A stretch of DNA of 64,000 nt. Source: Gordonia amarae NBRC 15530. Lineage in GTDB: Bacteria > Actinomycetota > Actinomycetes > Mycobacteriales > Mycobacteriaceae. The position numbers and the translations under genes are program-made. This document shows, piece after piece, positions 19,391-28,021 of the stretch. The stretch is taken from contig NZ_BAED01000059.1 in NCBI RefSeq assembly GCF_000241345.1, positions 62,001-126,000 of the forward strand, written 5' to 3'. Position 1 is the stretch's first letter, and each line of letters starts with the position of its first letter. The notes under the pieces were generated by a model. The model was not told where the DNA came from, ran no database searches, and worked only from the letters and a program-made list of their open reading frames with translations.

Positions 19391-19405
19391 ATCTCAATGT
19401 GAGAT
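19391..19405. promoter_or_regulatory. Operator-like palindrome upstream of the ABM gene
   Basis: ATCTCAATGTGAGAT is a perfect 6-3-6 inverted repeat 41 bases upstream of the ATG at 19446. Placement and symmetry suit a dimeric repressor (GntR- or TetR-type). It may control either divergent gene. Confidence 0.45.
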
Positions 19406-19445
19406 TCCGTGCAGTTCACGGTGACCGGCGGCGGAGACTGAACCC

Positions 19446-19766
19446 ATGATCTTCATCGTCGCCAAGTTTCTGATCAAACCCGAACATGCCGACAAATGGC
19501 CCGACCTGTCGCGGGAGTTCACCGAGGCCACCCGCGCCGAACCGGGCAATCTGTGGTTCGACTGGGCACGCAGCGTCGACAATCCGGACGAGTACGTGCT
19601 CACCGAGGCGTTCAAGGACGACGCGGCCGTGGCGCACGTGACCGGCGATCACTTCCGCAAGGCGCAGCAGGACCTTCCGCAGTACCTGCAGGAGACGCCG
19701 CGGATCCGCAACACCCAGCTCGATCGTGACGAATGGGACCAGCTGGGCGAGTTCACCGTCGAGTAG
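19446..19766 (+). CDS. ABM-domain putative quinol monooxygenase
   Basis: This 106-residue protein has the antibiotic-biosynthesis-monooxygenase ferredoxin-like fold: an initial strand (MIFIVAKFLIKPEHADKW), EPGNLWFDWARS, and YVLTEAFKDDAAVAHVTGDHFRKA. Such dimeric cofactor-free enzymes (YgiN-like) oxidise quinols or detoxify reactive carbonyls. The start has GGAG upstream. It stops three bases before the convergent LysE-type exporter. Confidence 0.85.
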   Translation: MIFIVAKFLIKPEHADKWPDLSREFTEATRAEPGNLWFDWARSVDNPDEYVLTEAFKDDAAVAHVTGDHFRKAQQDLPQYLQETPRIRNTQLDRDEWDQLGEFTVE

Positions 19767-19769
19767 CGG

Positions 19770-20390
19770 TCAGGCCGATTCGAGCGCGAGAGCCCCGGCG
19801 AAGCCGAGCATCACGGCGCCGACCGTTCCGTCGATGCCACGCCGGAACGCCGACCGGGAGATGAGCTCCCGGAACATTGCCGCCCCGAACACCACGACGA
19901 GAAGGAACAGCGAACCGACGACGGCCAGCGTGAGCGCGTACAGCGCGAGTTCGGCGACGGTGGCGTTCTCGGAGACAAACTGCGGCAGGATCGCCAGATT
20001 GAAGGCGAGCACCTTCGGGTTGGTGATGTTGCACAGGAATCCTTGCCGCGCGGCCTTGAACGGGCTCACGGGTGAACGGCGCAGGTTCTGCCACCCGGCG
20101 TCGGAGTAGCGCAGGGCGGCGACGATCGCAGTGATGCCCAGGTAGATCAGGTACGCGACGCCGATCCACTTGATGGTGAGGAACACCGGTTGGCTGTGCG
20201 CGATGATCGCGCCGAGCCCGGTGACCACGGCCCCGGCCTGCACCACGTTCGCGGTGAGGATCCCGGCGGTGGTCCACAGGCCCCGGCTCCGGCCGCCTGC
20301 GACGCTGGCCCGGAGGGTGAAGAAGGTGTCCGGTCCCGGCGCCACGGCCAGCAGGATCGCGACACCCAGAAACGACAGGTACGTGCTCAC
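19770..20390 (-). CDS. LysE/RhtB-family amino acid exporter
   Basis: The 206-residue integral membrane protein begins with the family signature AILLAVAPGPDTFFTLRASVAGG and has about six helices, with the conserved GFLCNITNPKVLAFNLAILPQFV in the middle. Family members export amino acids or homoserine lactones. The start is GTG at 20390. The neighbouring divergent MerR regulator could control it, but its own dyad is placed for autoregulation. Confidence 0.88.
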   Translation of the reverse strand: MSTYLSFLGVAILLAVAPGPDTFFTLRASVAGGRSRGLWTTAGILTANVVQAGAVVTGLGAIIAHSQPVFLTIKWIGVAYLIYLGITAIVAALRYSDAGWQNLRRSPVSPFKAARQGFLCNITNPKVLAFNLAILPQFVSENATVAELALYALTLAVVGSLFLLVVVFGAAMFRELISRSAFRRGIDGTVGAVMLGFAGALALESA

Positions 20391-20445
20391 CGGACAACGG
20401 TAGCCGCAGGTCAGCGGCGGTTCAATTCGGTCACGCGTCGACCCC

Positions 20446-20476
20446 TTGACCCTGACACCGTGTCAGCCCGCACACT
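20446..20476 (+). promoter_or_regulatory. MerR-type promoter with central dyad
   Basis: The -35 TTGACC (20446-20451) and weak -10 CACACT (20471-20476) are separated by exactly 19 bp. The spacer opens with the perfect dyad CTGACACCGTGTCAG (20452-20466). An over-long spacer carrying the operator is the hallmark of MerR-activated promoters. The ATG of the MerR gene starts seven bases after the -10, so the transcript is probably leaderless. Confidence 0.85.
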
Positions 20477-20483
20477 GGTCGCC

Positions 20484-21335
20484 ATGACCGACACCCTGAA
20501 CCTGATGTCGATCGGCGAGTTCTCCTCCATCACCCGGATCAGCGTGCGCATGCTGCGGTATTACGACACCCACGGCGTGCTCAGCCCCGTCGATGTCGAC
20601 GGCGCGACCGGGTATCGCAGGTACTCGTCCGATCAGATCACCGTCGCCGGCCACATCCGGCGCCTGCGCGACGTCGGGTTCGGCGTGTCCGCCATCGGTG
20701 CGTTGCTCGCCGTCCGGGACACCCCGGACTACGCCCGCGCTCTCCGCGCCCAGCGGACGGTGCTGGTGGACGAGGCGGAAGCCGCGGCTGCGCGGCTCGG
20801 CGCACTCGAGCGCATGCTCACCGAATCCGAGAAGGAGTACCCGATGTCCCAAACCCCCGTCGCCCTGACCACACTCGAACCGACAACCATCGCCTACCTG
20901 CGTGACACCATCCCGAACTATCAGTCCGAGGGGATGCTGTGGGAGCGTTTCATGCCCGCGCTCGCCGCGCAGGGCGTCCAACCGCTGCCCGGCGGCGGCT
21001 GTATCGAGCACGACGCCGAGTTCCGGGAATCCGACGTCACCGAGTCTGTATTCGTTCCGGTCGCCGCGGGAACGACGGTGTCGGCGCCGCTGGCGACCAC
21101 CGATCTGCCCGAGCGCCGGGCGGTGATCGCCACCGCCACGGGTCCGTACCACGAGTCGATTCCGCGTGCACACGAAGCGATCTCGCGGTTCATGGCCGAT
21201 CACGGTCTGAGTGCTGTCCGCTCGGCAGACATCGCGACCCATCACTTCAACGTGTACGTGACCGATCCGTCGCAGGTGCCGGCCGACGAACTCGTCGTCG
21301 AGGTGGTCATGCCCGTCGGCCAGAACGAGACCTGA
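20484..21335 (+). CDS. MerR regulator with GyrI-like effector domain
   Basis: The 283-residue protein has an N-terminal MerR winged helix (MSIGEFSSITRISVRMLRYYDTHGVLSP), a dimerising helix (about residues 75-115) and a C-terminal GyrI-like (BmrR-type) effector-binding domain of about 155 residues. This is a typical multidrug or lipophilic-cation sensor. The ATG at 20484 is fixed by the leaderless promoter. Its 3' end overlaps the convergent membrane-protein gene by 29 bases. The target besides its own gene is unknown, and the divergent LysE-type exporter is the nearest candidate. Confidence 0.9.
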   Translation: MTDTLNLMSIGEFSSITRISVRMLRYYDTHGVLSPVDVDGATGYRRYSSDQITVAGHIRRLRDVGFGVSAIGALLAVRDTPDYARALRAQRTVLVDEAEAAAARLGALERMLTESEKEYPMSQTPVALTTLEPTTIAYLRDTIPNYQSEGMLWERFMPALAAQGVQPLPGGGCIEHDAEFRESDVTESVFVPVAAGTTVSAPLATTDLPERRAVIATATGPYHESIPRAHEAISRFMADHGLSAVRSADIATHHFNVYVTDPSQVPADELVVEVVMPVGQNET

Positions 21336-21786
21336 TCACATTGCGGTCGCCGGCGATCCGCGCGACGACGGCGACCGTCAGCATCCCGACGCCGATACCG
21401 GCGAGGTACCGGGTCCAGTCGGTGCCGCCGAAGCCCGGCAGCGCCAGCGCCCACTCCATCCAGCCGATACCGGCCACCGAGGTCACCGCGCCGACGACGG
21501 CGGCACGATGACGGCCGGTGAGCACCGCGATCGTCGTCAGTGCCACGCTCGTCGCGAGCAGATAGTGCCCCCAGTCCAGGAAGGCCCGCTGTAGTGCGGA
21601 CCCGGCATCCGGAGCCCGGAGGGACGTGACCTGCTGCGCCGAATCGAGAAAGCCGCGTCCCCGGCTGTCGGGTTCGGGCCACCAGTCGGCCGCGTACAGG
21701 CAGATCAGCGTGGCGATGGCACCGCACACCGCCAGCAGACCGGATGCGCCGATCTTGTGGTCGGCGGTCGATCCGAAACTGACCAC
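21307..21786 (-). CDS. Four-helix membrane protein, unknown function
   Basis: The 159-residue protein has four hydrophobic stretches (about residues 13-32, 70-88, 95-115 and 125-145) and otherwise no recognisable motif. The GTG at 21786 is the start that fits best. The much longer upstream frame is antisense-like arginine-rich sequence inside the DUF2339 gene and was rejected. It follows the DUF2339 gene on the same strand with a 74-base gap, so the two may be co-transcribed. Confidence 0.65.
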   Translation of the reverse strand: MVSFGSTADHKIGASGLLAVCGAIATLICLYAADWWPEPDSRGRGFLDSAQQVTSLRAPDAGSALQRAFLDWGHYLLATSVALTTIAVLTGRHRAAVVGAVTSVAGIGWMEWALALPGFGGTDWTRYLAGIGVGMLTVAVVARIAGDRNVIRSRSGRRA

Positions 21787-21860
21787 GGCTGGTACACGCG
21801 CCGGGCCTCGGCTTGTGGGCGCTTCTGTCCACGAGCCGAACCCGGCGCTTCTGCGTCGAG

Positions 21861-23996
21861 TCACTGTGCGGGCTGGTGCCGGTCGTCGGTCAGGGACTTG
21901 GCGTACACGCTGCCCAGCGTCAGGATCATCAGGCCGGTGACGATGAACACGATCACCCGGAACACACCGTCGAGCGCGGCCAGGTCGAACAGGAACAGTT
22001 TGGCCACGGCCGCGGCCACCAGCACCAGGCCCACGGTGAGGGGCAGTGCCCGCGACGGTCCGTGACCGCGGCGCGCGTACCAGAGCAACGTGGCGGCGGT
22101 GCCCATCCACACGATGGTGGCCGCCACATGTCCGCCGCGGAATCCGGCGTCGGGGTCGATGAGAACCCCGAGGCTCACACACAGGTCGGTGACCGCGGCG
22201 ACCGACACGACACCGCAGAAGAACCACATGGTGCGCGCCGAATCCTGGTCGGTGAGCTGCTGATAGCCATAACCGATCGCGATCGCGGCCGCACACAGGG
22301 CGATGGCGAACACCGGCTCCCACGCCTGACGATCGCCGGTGAGCGGCTCGTTGACGATGAGCGCGCCCAGACGGTCACCGCGCAGGAATCCCAGCGCTCC
22401 GATCGCGGCGAACGCGGTGCCGAGGAACAACACGGCCTTCCCGGTGCTGTCGAGGTTCGGTGCGGCGACGGCACACACGATGGCGATGGCCAGCACGGTG
22501 ACCGACTGGGCGTGGCCTCCGGTGATCGCCCCGACCGCGGCGTAGGCGGCGACGGCGGCCGTGGTGAGCCAGATCTGCCGGACACCGAGCGTGACCCCGG
22601 GCAGGGTGTCACCGGCGTACACCAGGATGACCAGGACGGCGGCGCAGGTGAGGGTGCCGACAGCCGCCGGGACCGACTGCGCCGCGAGCGAGGCCATGGC
22701 GAACGGGACGAGCGACAGCATCCCGGCCAGGGCGTACTCGGCGCCCCGGTCGGTGCGGCGCAATGCGAGGAGGGTGCCGCCGACGGCGACGGCGAAGCCG
22801 AGGAGCCCGACCGCGAGATAGAGCCATGCGGTCGCGTTGTCGGAGCGCAGGTCGTCCTTGGCGGACACGAGGGCGATGGTGAGGGCGAACGATGCCGCGA
22901 TCATCCGGGCGCAGAACAGGCCGAGCCAGTCGCGGTCGATCTGCACCAGCAGGCCGACCGCCGACAAAGCCAGCATGAAACATGCGGTGACCAGGGTGAA
23001 TCCGCCGGTGATGACGGGTGCCAGCACTATCAGCGGCACCACCACCAGCAACCCGAGGGTTTCACTCGACCAGCGGTACGCCAGCGCCACCCCGGCTCCG
23101 CCGATCAGCCCGCACAGCACCAGGCCGGCGGCGTCGGGCAGCCAGTGATAGATGACCGCCGCGGCGAGGACATCGAGGTAGGCGGCACCGATACCGGTGG
23201 CGCACAGGGCAACGGCTCCGGCCCGCGACTCGGGTGTGCGGGACAACCACAGGCCGGTGCCGACGAGAGTCGCGGCGAGCACACCACCGCCGGCGACCCG
23301 TAGGCCCGGACTCAGCAAGCCGGCCTGTGCTGCCAGGACGAGCAGCAGGACGACACCGATCAGGGTGACACCGACGCCGAGCCCGGCGAGGATCCTGCCG
23401 ACCAGGCCCTTCTCGAACGCTGTGGACAAACGCTCGGACAACGGGACTTTCGGGGCCGGCGGATGCTGGGGCGCCAGGTAGCGGGGCATCGGGCCCGGGG
23501 TCATCGGGACGTGGCCCGCTGCGGGGTGGCCGGCCGGGCCGATCGGCTGTTGGCCGGCGAACGGTGCCGCGTTGCCCGGTGCCCATGGGCCCGCCGGGAA
23601 ACCGGTGGTGGCGTTCGGCCGGAACGCTCCGGTCGGTGAGCCGTGGAAGGCTGTACCGGGAATCGGCACACCGCCGGATCCCGGCTGGAAGCCGGCCGGA
23701 CTCGGGGCCTGGAAGCCTGCTGGATCCGGGGCCTGGAAGGCGGCTGGACCCGGGGCCTGGAAGGCGGCTGGACCCGGGGCCTGGAAGCCTGGTGCGAACG
23801 GCGACTGCGCGGGCGCGATGAGCGGCGGCGTCGCGAGGTTCGTCGCGGTGGGCGAGGCGTCGGTGCGGAGCAGGGCGGTGAGCGCATCGACGTCCGTGCC
23901 GATGCGGGTCAGGCGTGCGGACAGGTCACTGACATCGTCGGACAGCCTGGTCAGGCCGGTCAGGACGGCAGATCTGGAGTCACTTGGCGTGGTCAT
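21861..23996 (-). CDS. DUF2339-type multi-spanning membrane protein
   Basis: This 711-residue protein has an N-terminal coiled-coil-like segment (residues about 8-45), a low-complexity Pro/Ala/Gly/Phe linker with 8-residue repeats, and then roughly 18 or more membrane helices (from about residue 200 to the C-terminus). The architecture matches DUF2339 proteins, whose function is not established. I chose the ATG at 23996 (MTTPSDSRSAV). An in-frame start at 24038 would add 14 residues. Neighbours are a small membrane protein and an alpha/beta hydrolase. Confidence 0.82.
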   Translation of the reverse strand: MTTPSDSRSAVLTGLTRLSDDVSDLSARLTRIGTDVDALTALLRTDASPTATNLATPPLIAPAQSPFAPGFQAPGPAAFQAPGPAAFQAPDPAGFQAPSPAGFQPGSGGVPIPGTAFHGSPTGAFRPNATTGFPAGPWAPGNAAPFAGQQPIGPAGHPAAGHVPMTPGPMPRYLAPQHPPAPKVPLSERLSTAFEKGLVGRILAGLGVGVTLIGVVLLLVLAAQAGLLSPGLRVAGGGVLAATLVGTGLWLSRTPESRAGAVALCATGIGAAYLDVLAAAVIYHWLPDAAGLVLCGLIGGAGVALAYRWSSETLGLLVVVPLIVLAPVITGGFTLVTACFMLALSAVGLLVQIDRDWLGLFCARMIAASFALTIALVSAKDDLRSDNATAWLYLAVGLLGFAVAVGGTLLALRRTDRGAEYALAGMLSLVPFAMASLAAQSVPAAVGTLTCAAVLVILVYAGDTLPGVTLGVRQIWLTTAAVAAYAAVGAITGGHAQSVTVLAIAIVCAVAAPNLDSTGKAVLFLGTAFAAIGALGFLRGDRLGALIVNEPLTGDRQAWEPVFAIALCAAAIAIGYGYQQLTDQDSARTMWFFCGVVSVAAVTDLCVSLGVLIDPDAGFRGGHVAATIVWMGTAATLLWYARRGHGPSRALPLTVGLVLVAAAVAKLFLFDLAALDGVFRVIVFIVTGLMILTLGSVYAKSLTDDRHQPAQ
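23703..23798. repeat. 24-bp tandem repeats inside the DUF2339 gene
   Basis: Four head-to-tail 24-bp units begin at 23703, 23727, 23751 and 23775, each starting CGGGGCCTGGAAG. They encode the 8-residue repeat FQAPxPAx on the minus strand. The two middle units are nearly identical, so copy number may vary between strains. Confidence 0.9.
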
Positions 23997-24083
23997 GACG
24001 TCGAGTATTGCGGCGCCGCGGACCCGGAACATCCGCACAATTACCTATCGGGCACCGAGTCTTGTTCCCCGCGCGGGCCGGGG

Positions 24084-24695
24084 TCAGCGCAGCCGGGCGT
24101 CGTCGAGCGACCGGCCGATGAAACGCAGCGCCTCGCCCTGCCAGGTGAGCATGTGGTCGAGCATCGCGTGCCCGCCGCCAGGGACAGGGAGGTAGGTGGC
24201 GTCGACGCCGCGGGCGACGAGTTCACCGATGCCCTTCTCGGTGCGCCGCGCATACGTGCGGGTGTCGGCGGTGCCGTGCATCGCGACCACGCGGACGTCG
24301 TCGTGGATGTTGCGCCAGTCGGCGTACTGCCACCACGGTGCCAGCGCCAGCAGCGAACCGACGCCGCGGTGGGCGGCGAGTTGTGCCGCCACCCGGCCGC
24401 CCATCGAATGTCCGATCAACGCCACCGGGATCCCGGGGTGGCGGGCGGTGATGTCGTCGAGGGCCTTTTTCGCGTAGAGCATCGGGCTGTTCTGCTCGCC
24501 GTTCCAGCCGTACACCCGGTAGCGGACGTCGCGGACCGCGACCGCGGAGCCGTAGCGGGCGCGGATCGAGGCGCTGAACGGGTACATGCGCAGCGCCGAC
24601 CCCTGCAGCGGGCTGAAAGGCTTGTAGCTGGAGTCGGTGCCGCCGGGCAGCACGAGAACGGCGAGGACCGGTGACGACGGGGCGCGCAGAAGCAT
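24084..24695 (-). CDS. Alpha/beta-hydrolase
   Basis: The 203-residue protein is a compact alpha/beta-hydrolase. The nucleophile elbow is GHSMGG near residue 94. The acid is likely Asp in MHGTADTRTY and the base His is in VPGGGHAML. An oxyanion strand VLVLPGG is near the N-terminus. The short length, with no lid domain, suggests a small esterase, thioesterase or dienelactone-hydrolase-like enzyme. No export signal is visible. Confidence 0.85.
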   Translation of the reverse strand: MLLRAPSSPVLAVLVLPGGTDSSYKPFSPLQGSALRMYPFSASIRARYGSAVAVRDVRYRVYGWNGEQNSPMLYAKKALDDITARHPGIPVALIGHSMGGRVAAQLAAHRGVGSLLALAPWWQYADWRNIHDDVRVVAMHGTADTRTYARRTEKGIGELVARGVDATYLPVPGGGHAMLDHMLTWQGEALRFIGRSLDDARLR

Positions 24696-24809
24696 GCCGC
24701 CGTTCTACACGATCACCGGCCCGCAGTATCCGTGTGGCCGGGCTGTGTGGTGCCGGTGAACGTGGTGTGATCGGGCGCGCGCCGGGGTGTCCGGTGGCAG
24801 AATCGGCCT

Positions 24810-26453
24810 ATGGCTCACCCGCGCGCAGGAACCCCGGCCTTACCCGAAGATCTGATCGACGTCGACGCCGTCGAGCGGGCGTACTACCAGAACAAACCTG
24901 ATGCGTCGGATCCGTTGCAGCAGGTGGTGTTCGGCACCTCCGGGCACCGCGGGTCGAGCCTGGGCAACGCGTTCAACGAGGACCACATCCTGGCGACGAC
25001 GCAGGCGATCGTTGAATACCGTGTGGGGGCGGGGATCACCGGGCCGCTGTTCATCGGCTTCGACACGCACCTGCTGTCGATTCCGGCGTGGCGCAGCGCG
25101 CTCGAGGTACTCGTCGCCAACGGCGTCACCGTATTCACGGCCGCGGGCGACGCGTTCACGCCCACCCCGGCGGTCAGTCACGCGATCCTCACCTTCAACC
25201 GCGACCATCCGGGCGTACTGTCCGACGGCATCGTCGTCACGCCGTCGCACAATCCGCCCCGGGACGGCGGCTTCAAGTACAACCCGCCCAGTGGTGGCCC
25301 GGCCGACACCAACATCACCTCGGTGGTCGCGGCCCGCGCCAATCAGCTTCTCGCCGAAGGTCTTTCCGGAGTCAAACGGGTGCCCTTCGAGACGGCCCGG
25401 GGCAGTGATCTGGTCACCGACTATTCGTTCATCGACGGCTACTTCGCCGACCTGGCCGGCGTCGTCGACCTCGACGCCATCCGGTCGGCGGGGGTGCGCA
25501 TCGGCGCCGACCCGATGGGCGGTGCGTCCGTGGGGTACTGGGCAGAGCTGGGGGAGAGGTTCGATCTGCCGAATTTTACCGTCGTCAACTCCACCGTCGA
25601 TCCGACCTTCGGGTTCATGACCCTCGACACCGACGGCAAGATCCGGATGGACTGCTCCTCGCCCAACGCGATGGCGTCGCTGATCTCCGCGCGCGACAAG
25701 TACGACATCGCCACCGGTAACGACGCCGACTCCGACCGGCACGGCATCGTCACCCCCGACGCCGGGCTGATGAACCCGAATCACTACCTGGCCGTCGCCA
25801 TCGAGTATTTGTTCACCCACCGGCCGGGCTGGGATCCGGCCGCGGCCGTGGGCAAGACGCTCGTGTCGTCCTCGCTCATCGACAGGGTTGTCGCCGGGAT
25901 CGGGCGTAACCTCCTGGAAGTGCCGGTCGGTTTCAAATGGTTTGTCGACGGCCTGCTCGACGGCTCGATCGCGTTCGGTGGCGAGGAGAGCGCGGGAGCG
26001 TCGTTCCTGACGTTCGACGGCAGCCCGTGGTCCACCGACAAGGACGGCATCATCCTGGCCCTGCTGGCCGCCGAGATCCAGGCCGTGACCGGGCAGTCGC
26101 CGTCCCAGCACTACCGCAGGCTCGCCGACACCTACGGCGAATCGGTGTACGCCCGCGTCGACGCACCCGCGAGCCGGGAACAGAAGGCGACACTGGCCAA
26201 ACTGTCGGCAGACCAGATCACCGCCACCGAGCTGGCCGGCGAACCCATCACCGCGATCCTCACCGAGGCGCCCGGCAACGGTGCGGCCATCGGCGGACTC
26301 AAGGTGACCACGGAGAACGCCTGGTTCGCGGCGCGCCCGTCGGGCACCGAGGACGTATACAAGATCTACGGCGAATCATTCAAGGGCGCCGACCACCTCG
26401 CCCAGGTGCAGGCGCAGGCACAGGAGGTCGTCGACGCCGCGCTCGGTGGCTGA
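24810..26453 (+). CDS. pgm: Phosphoglucomutase (alpha-D-glucose phosphate-specific)
   Basis: The enzyme interconverts glucose 1-phosphate and glucose 6-phosphate, feeding glycogen, trehalose and cell-wall sugar nucleotides. The 547-residue product has the phosphoserine loop [11 protein letters not shown], the metal loop [10 protein letters not shown], the sugar loop [10 protein letters not shown] and the phosphate loop [13 protein letters not shown], in the canonical order. [10 protein letters not shown] near residue 42 is typical of the bacterial Pgm subfamily. It appears to be monocistronic. Confidence 0.97.
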   Translation: MAHPRAGTPALPEDLIDVDAVERAYYQNKPDASDPLQQVVFGTSGHRGSSLGNAFNEDHILATTQAIVEYRVGAGITGPLFIGFDTHLLSIPAWRSALEVLVANGVTVFTAAGDAFTPTPAVSHAILTFNRDHPGVLSDGIVVTPSHNPPRDGGFKYNPPSGGPADTNITSVVAARANQLLAEGLSGVKRVPFETARGSDLVTDYSFIDGYFADLAGVVDLDAIRSAGVRIGADPMGGASVGYWAELGERFDLPNFTVVNSTVDPTFGFMTLDTDGKIRMDCSSPNAMASLISARDKYDIATGNDADSDRHGIVTPDAGLMNPNHYLAVAIEYLFTHRPGWDPAAAVGKTLVSSSLIDRVVAGIGRNLLEVPVGFKWFVDGLLDGSIAFGGEESAGASFLTFDGSPWSTDKDGIILALLAAEIQAVTGQSPSQHYRRLADTYGESVYARVDAPASREQKATLAKLSADQITATELAGEPITAILTEAPGNGAAIGGLKVTTENAWFAARPSGTEDVYKIYGESFKGADHLAQVQAQAQEVVDAALGG

Positions 26454-26562
26454 GCAGGGCGTGTTCAGGAACCTCTCATGACGCGGTCGCTAGAGTTGTG
26501 CAGGAAATACACAGCTCAGTCGTGTCGTGACGGCTGGGCGCGAACAGCAGAAGGACAGGTCC

Positions 26563-27294
26563 GTGAGCAAAGACCGCAAGCAACAGGTGCCCAAGGTAGG
26601 TAAATCCGGGTACAAGCCGCAATCGAACTCGAGCACGATGACCTACATCCTGTTCGGTGTGGCCATTGTGGTGATCGCGGCGGTCGTCATCGGCGGCATC
26701 GTCTGGAGCAAAGACGACGGCGGCGAGAAGGTCGACGAATCGCAGCTCAAGACCACGGCGCTGGTCATCGGTGACGAGAAGGCACCCGTCACCATCGACC
26801 TGTTCGAGGACTTCCTGTGCCCGGCCTGCGGCCAGTTCGAAGCGACCCAGGGCAAGCAGATCCTCGACGCCGTCAACGCCAAGAAACTGCGCGTGCGCTA
26901 CCACATGCTCAACTTCCTGAACAAGAGTTCGGCATCCGGTGACTACTCGACGCGCGCCGCTGCCGGGTTCCAGTGCATCGCCGACGGTGGCGAGAAGCAG
27001 GACGTGCTCGAGAAGTTCCACACCCTCCTGTTCTCCAACCAGCCGCAGGAAATGGGTTCGAGCGACCACGACAACAAGGCCCTGGCCAAGTTCGCGGCCG
27101 ATGCCGGCGCGAGCAGCAACACGCAGGCCTGCGTCTCGTCGGGTGCGCGCGTCAAGCAGGCGGAGGCGAACGCCAAGGACGCGCAGAACACCCTGGCCAA
27201 GGCCAGCGGCGGCCAGGTCAGCACCCCGTCCGTGCTGCACGACGGCAAGCTGGTCACCCTCAACGAGACCTGGCTCACCGACCTGCTGAAGTGA
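26563..27294 (+). CDS. DsbA-like membrane-anchored thioredoxin-fold protein
   Basis: The 243-residue protein has a basic N-terminal tail, one membrane helix (about residues 26-48) and an extracytoplasmic thioredoxin-like domain with the active-site motif CPAC in FEDFLCPACGQFE. A later cis-Pro-type loop (VSTPSVL) is also visible. Such proteins oxidise or reduce disulfides of exported proteins, and mycobacterial homologues behave as DsbA-like oxidases. GTG at 26563 is preferred because it follows AAGGACAGG and gives the normal short tail. A GTG at 26527 would add 12 residues. Two further cysteines may form a structural disulfide. A strong hairpin follows the gene. Confidence 0.9.
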   Translation: MSKDRKQQVPKVGKSGYKPQSNSSTMTYILFGVAIVVIAAVVIGGIVWSKDDGGEKVDESQLKTTALVIGDEKAPVTIDLFEDFLCPACGQFEATQGKQILDAVNAKKLRVRYHMLNFLNKSSASGDYSTRAAAGFQCIADGGEKQDVLEKFHTLLFSNQPQEMGSSDHDNKALAKFAADAGASSNTQACVSSGARVKQAEANAKDAQNTLAKASGGQVSTPSVLHDGKLVTLNETWLTDLLK

Positions 27295-27302
27295 CCCCGT
27301 CA

Positions 27303-27335
27303 CCCCGGTCACCGCGTTTGCGCAGGTGACCGGGG
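27303..27335 (+). terminator. Terminator hairpin after the DsbA-like gene
   Basis: CCCCGGTCACC (27303-27313) and GGTGACCGGGG (27325-27335) form a perfect 11-bp stem with an 11-base loop. The tail CGATTTGG is only weakly T-rich. The element starts nine bases after the stop codon. Confidence 0.75.
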
Positions 27336-27411
27336 CGATTTGGTCCGCGCGTCGATGGTGGTGTAACTTTTCAAAGGCGTTCAGGGAAACCTGAGAGCAA
27401 CAACCGAATAC

Positions 27412-27484
27412 GGGGCTATGGCGCAGCTGGTAGCGCACCACACTGGCAGTGTGGGGGTCAGGGGTTCGAGTCCCCTTAGCTCCA
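27412..27484 (+). tRNA. tRNA-Ala (GGC)
   Basis: The 73-base cloverleaf folds with acceptor arms GGGGCTA and TAGCTCC, D-arm GCGC/GCGC, anticodon stem CCACA/TGTGG and T-arm AGGGG/CCCCT. The anticodon loop CTGGCAG gives GGC, reading GCC/GCU alanine codons. The G3-U70 pair, the main alanine identity element, is present. CCA is not encoded. Confidence 0.97.
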
Positions 27485-27491
27485 CAAAACG

Positions 27492-27536
27492 AACCGCGAG
27501 GTCAGGACATGTTTTCCTGCCTCGCGGTTTGTCGTT
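27492..27536 (+). terminator. Terminator after tRNA-Ala
   Basis: AACCGCGAGGTCAGGA (27492-27507) pairs with TCCTGCCTCGCGGTT (27515-27529) with a single bulged T and a seven-base loop, followed by TGTCGTTT. It starts eight bases after the tRNA. Confidence 0.85.
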
Positions 27537-27558
27537 TCGCCAGTGAGCGGCGGTCGAA

Positions 27559-27936
27559 TCAGTTCAATGCCGGCGGATCGTAATTCGGTTCGAAGAGGGT
27601 GATCGGTCCCGCGCCGGGAACCTTGAGGCTAACGGTGAGGCCCCACGCCTGCTGGACGGGTTCGCCGTCGAACTCGGCACCCTTGGCGGACAGTTCTTCC
27701 ATAGTGGCGGTGAGGTTGTCGCACATGAGTGAGACGTCGAAGCGCTGGTCGGTGCCGCCGGCCTGGCCGTTGTACTCCCAGGCGTTGGGGTGAACGCCGA
27801 GTTCGCTGGGGCCGGTGGTGAAGATCAGCCAGCCGCCGCCGGTGTCGACGGCCGGGAACCCGAGGACGTCGCGGAAGAACGCGCGGGCGGCCGGTGGGTC
27901 GTCGCAATAGATCAGGGTGTGCACTGCGGTGATCAT
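27559..27936 (-). CDS. VOC-superfamily (glyoxalase/bleomycin-resistance) protein
   Basis: The 125-residue protein shows the two beta-alpha-beta-beta-beta halves of the vicinal oxygen chelate fold: MITAVHTLIYCDDPPAARAFFRDVLGF, then SLMCDNLTATMEELSAKGAEF and ITLFEPNYD. One metal-type His (VHTLIY) and a C-terminal Glu (LFEP) are present. Roles in this family range from lyase and dioxygenase to drug binding, and no specific one can be assigned. The ATG at 27936 starts the first strand. The longer frame to 28029 runs through an inverted repeat and was rejected. Confidence 0.82.
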   Translation of the reverse strand: MITAVHTLIYCDDPPAARAFFRDVLGFPAVDTGGGWLIFTTGPSELGVHPNAWEYNGQAGGTDQRFDVSLMCDNLTATMEELSAKGAEFDGEPVQQAWGLTVSLKVPGAGPITLFEPNYDPPALN

Positions 27937-27955
27937 CGGCTCAGTGTAGGTGCGT

Positions 27956-28018
27956 AAACCCCACCGATACGGCCGACCAGCGCAATAATCTCCTCGTCGG
28001 GGCGTATCGGTGGGGTTT
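27956..28018. terminator. Long inverted repeat between two minus-strand genes
   Basis: AAACCCCACCGATACG (27956-27971) and its exact complement (28003-28018) form a perfect 16-bp stem. CCGA/TCGG inside the 31-base loop may extend it. It lies immediately after the aminotransferase stop and upstream of the VOC gene. The T-run (TTTT) follows on the plus-strand side, so polarity is ambiguous. Read from the aminotransferase it is still a strong hairpin. Confidence 0.65.
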
Positions 28019-28021
28019 TGG

